This document shows, in pieces, positions 43,485 to 53,662 of a stretch of DNA of 64,000 bases. Every line of letters starts with the position of its first letter. The stretch's first letter is position 1. Below the pieces are notes generated by a model, which was not told the DNA's origin, made no database searches, and saw nothing but the letters and a program-made list of their open reading frames with translations. This DNA is from Campanula takesimana (lineage: Eukaryota; Streptophyta; Magnoliopsida; Asterales; Campanulaceae), in contig JAOWBW010000768.1 of the NCBI GenBank assembly GCA_026119855.1, positions 213,540 to 277,539 on the forward strand. The letters run 5' to 3'. A program made the position numbers and the translations under genes.

Positions 43485-44973
43485 GTTGGGTTTCGGAGTA
43501 ACATGCGCAGCGGAAAATTGCATTTAAAATTTTAATAGAAACTCAAAGCCATAGATCCGTTCATATGATTATATCAAATACATATAATATGAATACTAGA
43601 ATACTAACCCTTGATGCCTTTGAATTTCAACCTTTGATCTTGGTGGAGATTTAGAAACTTGATCACGAACACAAAGCTTGAACACGAACTTTGAAGATGA
43701 TGAGTTTCACCCTCTAGCTGTATCCACACCACGAACGAATATCAAGGAGCTTCTTGATCTTGGTTGCTAGACCAAAATTGAGGAACACGTTTTCTCAATT
43801 GTATTTTGACTATATGGAATATAATTGTGTTTGATCTTGTTCATCAATCTAGGGATTTCTTAGAACATGAAATAACTCTCAAAAACTCTATGGAGGCTTG
43901 CAAAAACACATGTTTTTATTAGGGACGAATTAGGGCTGTTTATATACAAGTTAGACCTATTCCAAATAGCTAACTTATATCTAAGCCCGCAAGAAAATGG
44001 ATTAGGAAAGTTTCTGCCGAAACTGACTGGTCCGGCCGGGTATGGCAAGTGGTCCGACCGGACCATGCTAGGTCTGCCCAGGTCTTGCTCCTGGTCCGCC
44101 CGGACCTCCCCTATTTCCACTTTTCTTCTTCTAATTCTTTAAATCCCTCAATGGTCCTTCGACCCAATATTACAATATAGTTCTTTTAAGGATTCGTTCT
44201 ATTGTGTGTGACCCTCTAGGATTATACTAAGTTGGCAATGGGTTCAAACATGAAACCATAAGATATGATTAGGTTCTAGTAAACCGTCATACCTACCCAA
44301 ATAGTATAACTAGATACAAGTTCGCATTCCATTTAGAATATGTCATAATCCTTTTGTCCACGATCTCATTGAACACAAGTCATGGTCAACAAGTCATCTT
44401 GTCTTTGTTCAATACTTTCTCGATTCCGAATATGTTGATAATCCAAATGACATTGATCCAATCAATTCATTTGAGTCCGGCCGAACATTTTCATCAACAT
44501 CATTCCTACGAGAGGCCCCAAGCTTGACATCTCTCCCGAAGAGGGAGAAATCCATTTAGCTTATTATTCTTCCCTACATGAATCCGATTATGCCAATCAC
44601 ACCCTTTATAACTACCCGGTTAAAGGTAGCGTTTGAATATGTCAAACATAATGTTCATCAAGTGGAAGACCATAATAACTTCATGTATAATGATTCAAAT
44701 GACATAACTAATATGAGATATATGTATGACATTGACCATGACATAAATCTCATAGAGCGGGTCATGTCCAGTACCAAACAAGTACCTATAAATCCAACAT
44801 GATCACCCCATGATCATTTAGCCTTTATACTAATACCAAACAAGTAATAGGGACGGAGATTATTATAAGTAAACATGAGCAACAATAATAATCAAAACAT
44901 CTCTTTATTAATATGAAATAAGTGATAACAATTACAACGTTTATTAAACGTGCCTAGGGCACCAACACCAACA
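43485..44973 (-). repeat. 5' LTR of Copia-2
   Basis: 1489 bp; minus strand starts TGTTGGTGTTGGTGCCCTAGG and ends CCGAAACCCAACA. Four GGTCCG-type motifs at 44029-44040, 44051-44064, 44071-44084 and 44093-44106 lie about 90-160 bp upstream (minus direction) of the TATA box TATATAAA at 43939-43946. Closely matches the 3' LTR. Confidence 0.93.
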
Positions 44974-44978
44974 GTTTT

Positions 44979-45671
44979 AATCTTTGCCCAAGATAACGCA
45001 TCTTTACAATATATAATCCTCCCTTATGAATATGACGAATGTCCCTTCGGTAAAATGTTGAACAAAGGATTTTAAAACAATGGAGAACCTCCCTACGGGA
45101 ATCCGATCTTGTGTTTTCCTACATTCACTATTCTGTGCGGGATTGTGATGCCATTTTGGCTTTGTTTCGACCGCACCGATCGACATGTCCCTTTCGGTTG
45201 TCCCTTAAAATTCACAAGGTTTGATTGCATTAATGCGTTGTTTAACAAAGTGCAAACCAACTATGGAATCACTTAGGCTTGGTTAATTGAATGGTGGATT
45301 CCAATGAGAATAAGGACCTTTGCCCGAATTTTATGTTTGGGAGAGTGCAATACAGGTGAAAAACAAGGGGCTCATATTCTAGGGTGACAGAATCCACTGT
45401 TCCAGGACGAACTAGAGTAGTAACCTCACAAAATAGATTAAATTCCATCCGACCAATAGGATTAAAATCTACAAATCTGACTGTCTGGTTAGATGTCTTG
45501 TACGAGACATCCATTGTCTCGTACGAGACATCTCTCATTTTTTGTGAATCTGCCGTGTTGGTCAACACTGTTTCATAAAAGACGACTTGTTAGGACCCCA
45601 GCCTGGATTTGACACAGTTTCTGCACTTTAGGTCCGTCCAATCAGCATAGTAGCTCCACACTCCTGACACA
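44979..45671 (+). other. Leader of C2, second part
   Basis: Continues the leader after Copia-2. Contains the palindrome pair GTCTTGTACGAGAC (45495-45508) and GTCTCGTACGAGAC (45516-45529), and a block GAGTGCAATACAGGTGAAAA (45333-45362) that also occurs, slightly changed, in the A2 leader (57716-57740). No gene. Confidence 0.6.
45495..45529. promoter_or_regulatory. CTCGTACGAG palindrome pair in C2 leader, near gag
   Basis: GTCTTGTACGAGAC and GTCTCGTACGAGAC, seven bases apart, about 145 bp upstream of the gag ATG. Third pair within C2 after those at 26581 and 27531. Confidence 0.7.
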
Positions 45672-46265
45672 ATGCCCGGTCACACGGAAATGTCTCTCAG
45701 AGAAATCTCACAAAGTCTGCGCTTCAAGATGGAAGCCACCGGAGGTTGGAAGGAAGGCCTACCCAACGGAAAGGCCCCAGAGATCAATATCATGCAAGAA
45801 TTTTGCTTCAGAAGGCTAGACCATGCCTCTTATTATGCTCATGACCAAGCCAAAGAGCGTAACGAAAAAAGCGAAAAAGATTGGGCTGAGATCGAGAAGA
45901 TGATCGATGGCAGTAAGCTTGAGATATTACAAGCTGAATACAATGAAATGAAAAAATGGTACAATGCCGCTGTCAAGATAGCCCAAGATTTGGAGGACAA
46001 CCAAGAAAAGGTCATCAATGATGAGGTAGGTAACTGCATCAGCCTGCTTTATCAAGACCTAAAGACCCAAATGGAAGAGGAATATAATCATCACCTCAAT
46101 GTCATGAGGGACCATTATGTGAGCATCATGCAAAGCCTCCAACCCAAGCCACAAAGGGTCTACACCGATTTGAGCCAAATCCGACTTGGTAGGGTGTTCC
46201 GTGAGCTTGAGAGGGAAGGTAAGATAGCACCTATGAGGGGGTACAAACCCAAGTATGAGGGAGCT
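45672..46265 (+). pseudogene. gag: gag N-terminal part of C2
   Basis: ATG 45672, open about 198 codons: MPGHTEMSLREISQSL, then a charged helical region (EKDWAEIEKMIDGSKLEI, NQEKVINDE) likely to form a coiled coil, then RVYTDLSQIRLGRVFRELE and IAPMRGYKPKYE, the spacer block found near the end of other Gags here. No Cys/His cluster follows; the sequence jumps to the middle of RT near 46285. So both the capsid core, if there was one, and the C terminus are gone. Confidence 0.7.
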
Positions 46266-46299
46266 GGAAGGGCCTTTGCACCTGTATTTCTACTTCCAT

Positions 46300-48519
46300 C
46301 AGTGCCGCGGTCATCACAACTTGGGGGACGTTTTGCTATACAGTCATGCCATTCGGACTCAAAAATGCCGGAACCACTTATCAAAGAGCTGTAACTGCGT
46401 TGTTCTATGACATGATACATAAAGAAATGGAGGTGTACATTGATGATATGATCATACACTCTAAAGGCTCTGATAGGCAGCACTTAGTCGACCTCAAAAA
46501 AGTTCTTTGAGAGGTTGAGACACCACAAGATGAAACTTAATCCGGCCAAGTGCACATTCGGGGTAGTGAAAGGAAAGGTTCTTGGGTACATGGTCACCGA
46601 GCGTGGTATAGAAGCAGATCCCGCTAAGATCAAAGCCATCATTAACATGCCTCCACCTAAGATGCAAAAAGAAGTCAAGGGATTTATGGGTCGCCTTCAG
46701 TACATTAGTCGTTTCATTAATCAACTCACGACGATGTGCGAGCCCATTTTTAAGCTCCTCAAGAAGAATGCATCCCTAGAATGGACCGAAGAGTGCCAAG
46801 AAGCCTTTGAAAAGGATAAGGAGTACATAGTGAATCCGCCAGTGTTGCTCCCACCACATAAAAAGAAACCGTTGACCTTGTACCTCACAGTCAATGACAC
46901 GGCATTAGGGGCTATGATAGCACAAGAGCAACCCGATTTGAAGAAAGAAAACGCCGTGTACTTTATCAGCCGTCGCTTCCAAGGGCTGAACTGAATTACT
47001 CCGTATTAGAAAAGTTGTGTACTGCACTGGTATGGGTAGCTGAGAGACTAAAGCCGTACATAGAAGCGTTTCCTGTACAACTGATTGCCCGAATGGACCC
47101 AATGAAGTACATCTTCGAGAAGTCGCATATCTCCTCTAGAATATCCAATTGGTACTTTATGCTCGCGGGGTACGATATCACTTACATCACACAGAAATCC
47201 ATAAGAGGAAGAGTCTTCACGGATCATTTAGCCGAATTTCCATGCGATGAAGCAAAGGGGGAAGACCCGCGATTCCCTGATGAGGACATCATGACAATAG
47301 CAGAAAATAAGTGGCAATTATTTTTCGATGGCGCAGCCAATAAATGGGGATATAGCATTTGCATGTTACTAGTAGATCCCTCAGATTTATACACTCCACT
47401 TGCAATCCACTTTGACTTTGAGGCCATTAACAATATAGCCGAGTACGAAGCTTGCATAGCGGGGCTTGAAGCAGCCTTAGAAAGAAATGTGACCGAACTA
47501 GAGGTGTACGGAGATTCACAAATTATAATCTATCAGTCACTCAAGAAATGGAAGGTATAAGATCCTACACTCCAGAAATATAACGACCATCTCCAAGGCT
47601 TGGTCAAACAGTTCAAATAGGTCACTTTCTACTATCTTCCTAGAGATAAGAACCGATTGGAAGACTCGCTAGCCATGCTAGCATCACTTGTGGAGATCCC
47701 TGAATGGACTGAGGTTAAAACCTTCAAAGTCGCGAGGTGGACGACCCCTGCTTTTTACTCAATCATAGACCTGCACGACTGCAAAGAAGAGTGTGGCCCT
47801 GTTTCCGTAAATACCTTGGACGATAAACCTTGGTATTATGATGTATGGTGTTTCCTCCTAGATGGAACATTTCCATCAGACGCATCACCTAAAGCGAAGA
47901 TAGCTCTCAAACGGTTTGCCACCCAATTCATTATTATAGGTGATCGCCTCTACAAGAAACACCACGAGCAGTGTCTACTTTGGGCTGATGAACACGAAGC
48001 CGTAGAAATCATGGACCAAGTCCATCAAGGATTCTGTGGAACCCACATGAATGGCAATATGCTAGCAAAGAAAGTCATCCAACTAGGGTACTATTGGGTT
48101 ACAATGGAAGCCAACTGCACCGACATGGTTAAGAAATGCCACAAGTGCCAGATACATGCCAACCTACAACATGCACCACAGTCCGTGTTATACGCCATGA
48201 CATCCCCTTGGCCATTTTCTACATGGGGAATAGACGTTATTGGCAAAGTCTCACCGACAGGTCATAATGGGCACTCATTCGTGTTAGTCGCCGTTGATTA
48301 CTTCACTAAGTGGATCGAGGCTCAATCCCACAAATCCTTGAATGCCAGAAAGGTGGCTGAGTTCATTAAGACCAACATCATATGCCGATATGGGGTACCT
48401 CATGAGATGATATCTGATAATGGCTCACACTTTCAGAAAGAATGCGACCAACTACATGCAGAATACAAGATAGAGAGACATCAGTCGTCACCATACCGAC
48501 CACAAATCAATGGAGCAGT
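46300..48519 (+). pseudogene. pol: pol of C2: RT half, RNase H, archaeal-type RNase H, integrase, truncated
   Basis: Begins at WGTFCYTVMPFGLKNAG in RT and continues through VYIDDMIIHSKG, NPAKCTFGV, FMGRLQYISRF, RNase H (LYLTVNDTALGAM), archaeal-type RNase H (WQLFFDGAANK, NNIAEYEA, YGDSQI) and integrase (HQGFCGTHMNG, CHKCQIH, GIDVIG, SDNGSHF). Lesions: an extra A in an A-run near 46500, a shift near 46994, TAA near 47558 and TAG near 47618. Integrase stops being recognisable after NGAV at 48519, where LTR fragment E begins. Closely matches C1 from 47366 on. Confidence 0.88.
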
Positions 48520-49401
48520 TGTAAGTACCCCAATTTGAAATCGACCAACCTTAGAGGAACTCTTAGCGCCATTCAGGGATAAACTGATGGGCTGGGATCT
48601 CACTAGGATAAACTGAAAATTCCAGGACTACTCTGGAATTAAACTTGGAAAAATCTAGAAGCTCGCTAGGTTGAGCCGTACGGATGGTTTGGACGCGGGA
48701 GAGGCCTAGCCGTACGGATGGTTTAGGCACCTTCAGTCCCTATAAATTGAGACCCTTGTTGATCATTTTGGGGGGGGGAGAAATATAGTTTTATAGGTGA
48801 AACTCTGCAAAAATTCAGCCTGAGTGAAACACCACCAAACACTTGTCCCCATCTTTTCTCCATCTCGAACTCTTTTGTTCTTGTTCATATTGTTTATTTA
48901 CTTGAATTTTAAGCCTTGCCCTTGTCAAGCACCTTTTGTATTGCAAGTCTTGCCCTTGTCAAGCACTCTTATATTGCAAGTCTTACCCTTTCAAGCACCT
49001 TATATTCTTGTTCTATGTATCTTGGACCAAATCATGAAATGATTCAAGGTTCCCTCACATCCAAGTATGTGAAAAGGGATAAAACCTAAAGAAGATCATG
49101 ATTTGTTAATTTCTTGTCTTTAAATAGCTTGATGATCCATTTTCATGGTGAAAGCATGTATCTTTATGTTGTATTTGGCCATGATGATCATGTTGGGTGA
49201 TAAAGTTCCAATCTTTATCATCCCAACCTTGATTTAGCCTAAAACCCCACATTTGGGTCATAAAGATTCAATCTTTAAGTCATTTTGTTGTCCCTAAAGG
49301 CTTAATCTAGTATAAAGATCCCATTTTGATGGTAAAGTTTGAATCTTTACTCATCAAAATGGCCATCTTGGCTCAAAGGCCACTTTCATCACCTTTTCTC
49401 A
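48520..49401 (+). mobile_element. E: truncated LTR of another Tat-like family
   Basis: Starts TGTAAGTACCCCAATTTG exactly where C2 integrase is cut. Two copies of AGCCGTACGGATGGTTT (48674-48690, 48708-48724) lie just upstream of TATAAATT (48741-48748). A GCTCGCTAGGTTGA word at 48661 recalls hairpin motif II. No LTR end, PBS or coding region follows; the sequence changes to mitochondrial-type DNA around 49402. The stretch 48780-49401 is AT-rich leader-like sequence with no gene. Confidence 0.6.
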
Positions 49402-49502
49402 TAAGCGATTGCAGCAGCTCTATCTCCCAGCATAATCGCAGCCATCTTGTCATGGTCGCTGCCATGTTTCTGCGATCTTCTATGAAATTATTGAATTTTG
49501 AA
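49402..49502 (+). repeat. Direct repeat of about 100 bp, copy 1
   Basis: Runs TAAGCGATTGCAGCAGC to ATTGAATTTTGAA and is repeated with a few differences at 50434-50532. After it 49503-49800 is purine-rich (GGAAAGGAAGCG type) with no gene. Confidence 0.85.
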
Positions 49503-50154
49503 GTTGATGTGAGGCATCGCCGATTGAGATGAATTGTTAGAGTGGTAGTGTGAATCCCCGGAGCTCCTTGAAGAGCGGAGGGTAAACCCGCCTGGAGGCG
49601 GGAAAGAAAGATAGGGAAGGAAACAAGAGAGGAGCCACTTGGTACGATGGCTCACTCTCGATAAGGAAAGGAAGCGAATAACAGGGCGAGAGCAAGGTAA
49701 GAGATAGAAAAGCAGGTTGTCGTAGGAGCAGGAAGGGAGGAAAGAAAATAGGTAGTTAGGGAAGCGCTTAACAGTTTGAGAATTGGTTATTTTATAAATG
49801 GATTGATGGTTGTTGCTTGTGTTGAATTTGTTGAATAGAAGTGAATAAGTAGAGGAAAGAAGTAATAGAGGGAAGAAGTAGTAAGCGGAAAGGGAGATAG
49901 GAAAGGAAGCTAAATAAGTGCGAGAGCGGAAGTAAGGGAAGAAAGAGTAGGTTGCAGGGAGGTGGGATGTTTGTTGTTTGGGGAGAGTAGGGGGAATAAA
50001 AGTGGATTATAAATGAATAATAAGAGGAAATTATAAAAATAGATAGCTTTATAGCGTGTTGAATTAGCGAAATATATAAACATACATGAGCTAGGTTCAA
50101 CACGTGTTTTTGATGCCCATAACTTGGTCTCTGTGTTGATGTTTGTACACGAGC

Positions 50155-50275
50155 GTACGTGCATACGTACGCGTGCGTGTATGCGTGTGTGTGCGTATGC
50201 GTATGCATACGCGCGTGTGTGTGTACGTGTGCGTGTATATGCACGCGTACTATTAACGCGTGCGCGCGTAACGTA
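50155..50275. repeat. Alternating purine-pyrimidine tract (GTGCGTATGCGT)
   Basis: About 120 bp of mostly alternating C/T and A/G (GCGTGTGTGTGCGTATGCG), the pattern that favours left-handed Z-DNA. The frames across both strands are repeat translations. Confidence 0.8.
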
Positions 50276-50326
50276 GCTACGCTACGAGGGCAACCCTTCC
50301 CTTCCTGCTCACCTCCTGTGTATGAG

Positions 50327-50358
50327 AGAACACGAAGCTTTTTTTTGCTTCGTGTTCT
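50327..50358. repeat. Perfect 12-bp inverted repeat with T8 loop
   Basis: AGAACACGAAGC (50327-50338) and its complement GCTTCGTGTTCT (50347-50358) around eight Ts. Such stem-loops are common at 3' ends of plant mitochondrial transcripts; function here unknown. Confidence 0.85.
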
Positions 50359-50433
50359 ATCCATGCTTACACAGTATGGAGCCGCAGTATAGGTATAGGT
50401 ATAGCGAGGGGCTGCTTATGGAGCCCCGTCCGG

Positions 50434-50532
50434 TAAGCGATTTCTGCAGCTCTATCTCCCGGCACAATCGCAGCCGTCTTGTCATGGTCGCTGCCATTTT
50501 CTGCGATCTTCTATGAAATTATTGAATTTTGA
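50434..50532 (+). repeat. Direct repeat of about 100 bp, copy 2
   Basis: Second copy of 49402-49502. It ends exactly one base before the truncated trnN, so the repeat border coincides with a rearrangement point. Confidence 0.85.
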
Positions 50533-50533
50533 A

Positions 50534-50557
50534 TAGGTTCAAATCCTACTTGGGGAG
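50534..50557 (+). pseudogene. trnN: 3' end of trnN-GUU (plastid-like), truncated
   Basis: AGGTTCAAATCCTACTTGGGGAG is the T-arm and acceptor strand of the plastid-derived tRNA-Asn that normally lies near trnY in angiosperm mitochondria. The D-arm and anticodon arm are missing, replaced by repeat copy 2. Confidence 0.7.
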
Positions 50558-51186
50558 AATTTCTAGTTCTCGCTTTTCTGACCTAGCGCTTGCCTCCGGT
50601 GGTGTCCTTCTCCTGACTTTCTAAACTAGCAGAATCGTGGGACATCAAAAGTAGTCAGTTTCTTGTTGGTTTTGATTCCTGGTGAACTTGGTTCGTTCAA
50701 TTCTTAGGGAGAAGAAGGATCTACTGGGAATGAATGGGAAGACTGGGGTAGTCTCTTCATTAGCCGGGAGGAATTAGTATACACTAGCCTCATTCGAAGA
50801 ACGAACAAGAAAAGGCTTACTGTTTAGGTAGGATAGATGGATGTGGTCCAATGGCTAAAGCTCTGCCAGCTTCTTGTAGACTGACTTCTCTTTAGGCTCC
50901 GAGTTCTTTTGGGTGGGATGGTGAAATTCTTCTTCGCCACTAGTGGCAACGAAGTTCTTGGGAATTTGCAAGGGGGAAGGAGGATCTCCACTCATTTCAT
51001 TCATTCAGGGCCTGCGGTGAGGCGCGACCCACAACAAACGAAGGGGGAAAGCTTGCTTTGCTTGCTGTAGCCCCCTATTTTAGTAGATTAGTCTTGGTAA
51101 GCGTAAGCTATTGTTGTAGGCTCGAGAAGGGAAGGGTAGGCTGGCAGCTTCACCAGAAGCTACGAAGGGGGCCTCAGCCCGGGAAG

Positions 51187-51269
51187 GGGAGAGTGGCCGA
51201 GTGGTCAAAAGCGACAGACTGTAAATCTGTTGAAGTTTTTCTACGCAGGTTTGAATCCTGCCTCTCCCA
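51187..51269 (+). tRNA. trnY: tRNA-Tyr(GUA), mitochondrial type
   Basis: An 83-nt cloverleaf with a long variable arm: acceptor GGGAGAG pairs with CTCTCCC, discriminator A; D-arm GCCGAGTGGTCAAAAGCG; anticodon stem ACAGA/TCTGT with loop CTGTAAA, anticodon GTA; T-arm GCAGGTTTGAATCCTGC, in which the usual GTTCGA is GTTTGA. This is the native plant mitochondrial trnY, sitting as usual just upstream of nad2 exon 3. In the nucleus it would not be expected to function. Confidence 0.92.
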
Positions 51270-51672
51270 CTTGTTTGTTGTAGATTGAAGAGAAGAGAAA
51301 AGAGGCATTCGTCAGCGTAAGAAGGCCAACCGAGCGAAGCTCTTTCTTTTTTTGGCCGTGAAGTTCAATTCTATCGTATGTTAGTTAGAGAGGTTGGCGA
51401 ACTACTACGATCTATAGATTCCCCATCGATATCCAATCCCAACGAGAATAGAAGCGAGTCGCTTCCGGCTTGGCTTAAGGAAAGCCCCTCATTTCATAGC
51501 GCCTGGGGAACGCAAGTTTGATCGAGGATTGGAGAGGAGAGGTGGAAGAAAAGGATCGAGATGAATTTAGGAGTCTTTGTGCGAGCCGTATGCGGTGAGA
51601 GTCGCACGTACGGTAATGAGGGGGGTTCGCGTCTATACGTGTAGTGTGGTGGTTGGGCCAACCCACCCTATT
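51270..51672 (+). other. nad2: 3' half of trans-spliced nad2 intron 2 (group II)
   Basis: In plant mitochondria nad2 exons 2 and 3 are joined by trans-splicing. Domain V of this half-intron is visible at 51583-51615: GAGCCGTATGCGGTGAGAG closing with TCGCACGTACGG. Exon 3 follows about 60 bp later, after the domain VI region. Confidence 0.8.
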
Positions 51673-51832
51673 TGTTCCATGATCTATGGGTCTACTGGAG
51701 CTACCCACTTTGATCAATTAGCCAAGATTTTGACCGGATACGAAATCACTGGTGCTCGATCTAGTGGTATTTTTATGGGGATTCTTTCTATCGCTGTAGG
51801 ATCCCTATTCAAGATCACTGCAGTTCCTTTTC
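51673..51832 (+). pseudogene. nad2: nad2 exon 3
   Basis: Encodes CSMIYGSTGATHFDQLAK ... GARSSGIFMGI ... FKITAVPF plus the first base of a His codon; exon end at 51832 inferred from the split codon completed in exon 4. NAD2 is a membrane subunit of respiratory complex I. The codon TCC in AVGSLF is where a Phe is expected after C-to-U RNA editing, so the DNA is in the unedited state. No lesion within this exon. 5' border approximate. Confidence 0.88.
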
Positions 51833-53097
51833 GGGCGGCTGTAGGACGGACGGCCGCCTATAGGTGGTAGGGTAGCGTGGGTGGTACCGCTCAGATTGCG
51901 GCCAATATTCCTAACCGCGCGCGGGCCGGGCTTAGAGCGCGTGAAACTCATCACTACCTCGTAAGGGAACTGAGACCATAGCATGTTACACGAAAGCGCC
52001 GCTTTCTCTGTAGTGTTGTCACACAGCTGCCCGCCTAGAAGAGCCACTCGCTCTGTAGTGTTGTCACACAAGACGCACGCCGCCCGCCTGCTGGCCGGGC
52101 GAATCGAAGTTCTCTTGCGGTTAACTGTCCACCCAGTCAAGTGCAAAAAACACAGTATAATCACGCAACGCACGCTGCTGGTGTGCTTCCTACTCGCGAG
52201 GAAAGAAAGAAGAGCGACAAGGTTCAGTTCAGATTTGACTGTTTGCAGCATGGGAGCAGATTCCCCAAAAAATACCTGGGAACAATGAAAAAAAAGAGAT
52301 CTCGGTAACGAAAACTATAGGGGGCTGTATTGGCGAGATCCAAGGGTTCACAGCTGCCCAAAATAAAAACCGCCTGGAAGTCCGAGGACCTTTAGTACTG
52401 TACTCTACCCCCGAACTAGCAGCCTTTGCGCCAAGCAAGACCGCCCTTGTCCCTTTTCTTTCTCCATTCCACCTCCTTCTTTGCTTTGTTCCAATAGAGT
52501 CTAAGGCAAAGCTCAAGTGCGTCGTATGCCTACTTTACCTACTTGACGAAAGGGAACGAACTGACATTAAAGTGACGGCTTTATGGATTGGATCCTTTCT
52601 TTCTGCCAACGAAATGAAGGCTGAGCTCATTCCGAATGCTGGCCTATTGGGATAACAGCCTTCGGGCTTTGCCTGCCCTTTCTAATTAGAATCAAAATTC
52701 CGGCTCGGCCCGGGAAAGCGCTGGCAAGAACAGAAAGGAAGGGGTCCATGTAGCTGCTGCGCCCGCCCCCTCTTAGTCAATGGGGCAGCAGGTTCGGCAT
52801 CTACTACAAAAGAGAGAATCCACTTCAGATAACCCAGCCTCTGCTAGGCAGCATGTGGAATGGCCGAGAGCGGACCTTTTTGGATATATAATCCAAGTTG
52901 AGAGTAGAGTTACGGGAACAGCCGTCTGATGGAAAAGGACTTTCACGTTCGGTTCAGAGAGCACTTTTTTCGTTGAGAATTCCTCGTTCCCTTTCGATAG
53001 ACTAGCGGCTAATTCAAAACTTGTGGGGCCCTATCTCTCGAGCCCAAAGAAGAAACCCCCCCCTCCCTTTCGGATTCCATATCTCTTTTGACTCTAT
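51833..53097 (+). other. nad2: nad2 intron 3 (cis group II)
   Basis: Between exons 3 and 4, about 1.27 kb. Domain V is recognisable at about 52918-52957 (GCCGTCTGATGGAAAAGGAC, then TTTCACGTTCGGTT). Contains a direct repeat CTCTGTAGTGTTGTCACACA at about 52007 and 52049. Short frames in it are not genes. Confidence 0.78.
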
Positions 53098-53662
53098 ATA
53101 TGTGGGCACCTGATATCTATGAGGGTTCACCCACCCCGGTTACAGCATTCCTTTCTATTGCGCCTAAAATCTCTATTTCTGCTAATATTTCACGTCTTTC
53201 TATTTATGGTTCTTATGGAGCTACATTGCAACAAATCTTCTTTTTCTGCAGCATTGCTTCTGATCTTAGGAGCGCTGGCCGCCATGGCCCAAACGAAAGT
53301 CAAAAGACTTCTAGCTCATAGTTCAATTGGACATGTAGGTTATATTCGTACTGGTTTCTCATGTGGAACCATAGAAGGAATTCAATCACTACTAATTGGT
53401 ATCTTTATTTATGCATCAATGACGATAGATGCATTCGCCATAGTTTCAGCATTACGGCAAAGCCGTGTCAAATATATAGCGGATTTGGGCGCTCTAGCCA
53501 AAACGAATCCTATTTCGGCTATTACCTTCTCTATTACTCTGTTCTCATACGCAGGAATACCCCCGTTAGCCGGCTTTTGTAGCAAATTCTATTTGTTCTT
53601 CGCCGCTTTGGGTTGTGGGGCTTACTTCCTAGCCCCAGTGGGAGTAGTGACTAGCGTTATAG
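53098..53662 (+). pseudogene. nad2: nad2 exon 4, frameshifted
   Basis: Starts by completing the His codon, then MWAPDIYEGSPTPVTAF, YGSYGATLQQIFFFCSIAS; at 53261/53262 two bases are missing, so ILGALAAMAQTKVKRLL and the rest (GHVGYI, GTIEGIQSLLIGIF, ADLGALAKTNP, FSYAGIPPLAGF, CGAYFLAPVGVVTSVIG) are in another frame. Many expected editing sites are still C: ISRLS and YASM (Ser for Phe/Leu), GYIRTG, FLAPVG. So this is an unedited DNA copy that cannot give a functional protein. The end at 53662 is inferred from the protein. Confidence 0.9.

Larger units (their letters stand above)
28178..44978 (-). mobile_element. Copia-2: full-length Ty1/copia element (split by D)
   Basis: Flanked by the perfect 5-bp target duplication GTTTT (28178-28182, 44974-44978). 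The right (5') LTR is 43485-44973; the left (3') LTR is 28183-28749 plus 37089-38009, interrupted by D. Without D and one copy of D's duplication the two LTRs are 1489 and about 1488 bp and look very similar. PBS, a leader of about 1.5 kb, one nearly intact polyprotein and a polypurine tract (about 38010-38023, AAGTGGGAGAT on the minus strand) are present. Lineage within copia is uncertain (Tork/Angela-like at best). Confidence 0.93.
26394..48519 (+). mobile_element. C2: Tat-type Ty3/gypsy element, family C, 5' and middle part
   Basis: 5' LTR, PBS, leader (27415-28182 and 44979-45671), gag and part of pol. Interrupted by Copia-2 at 28178-44978 and cut off inside integrase at 48519 by LTR fragment E. 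A deletion removes the end of gag, protease and the N-terminal half of RT. Its LTR and pol match C1, so C1 and C2 are two insertions of one family. Confidence 0.85.

Noticed and set aside
49792..50364. 190-codon minus-strand frame near the GTGCGT tract
   Set aside because: Its middle is translation of the alternating tract (HTHAR-type) and the rest is low-complexity.
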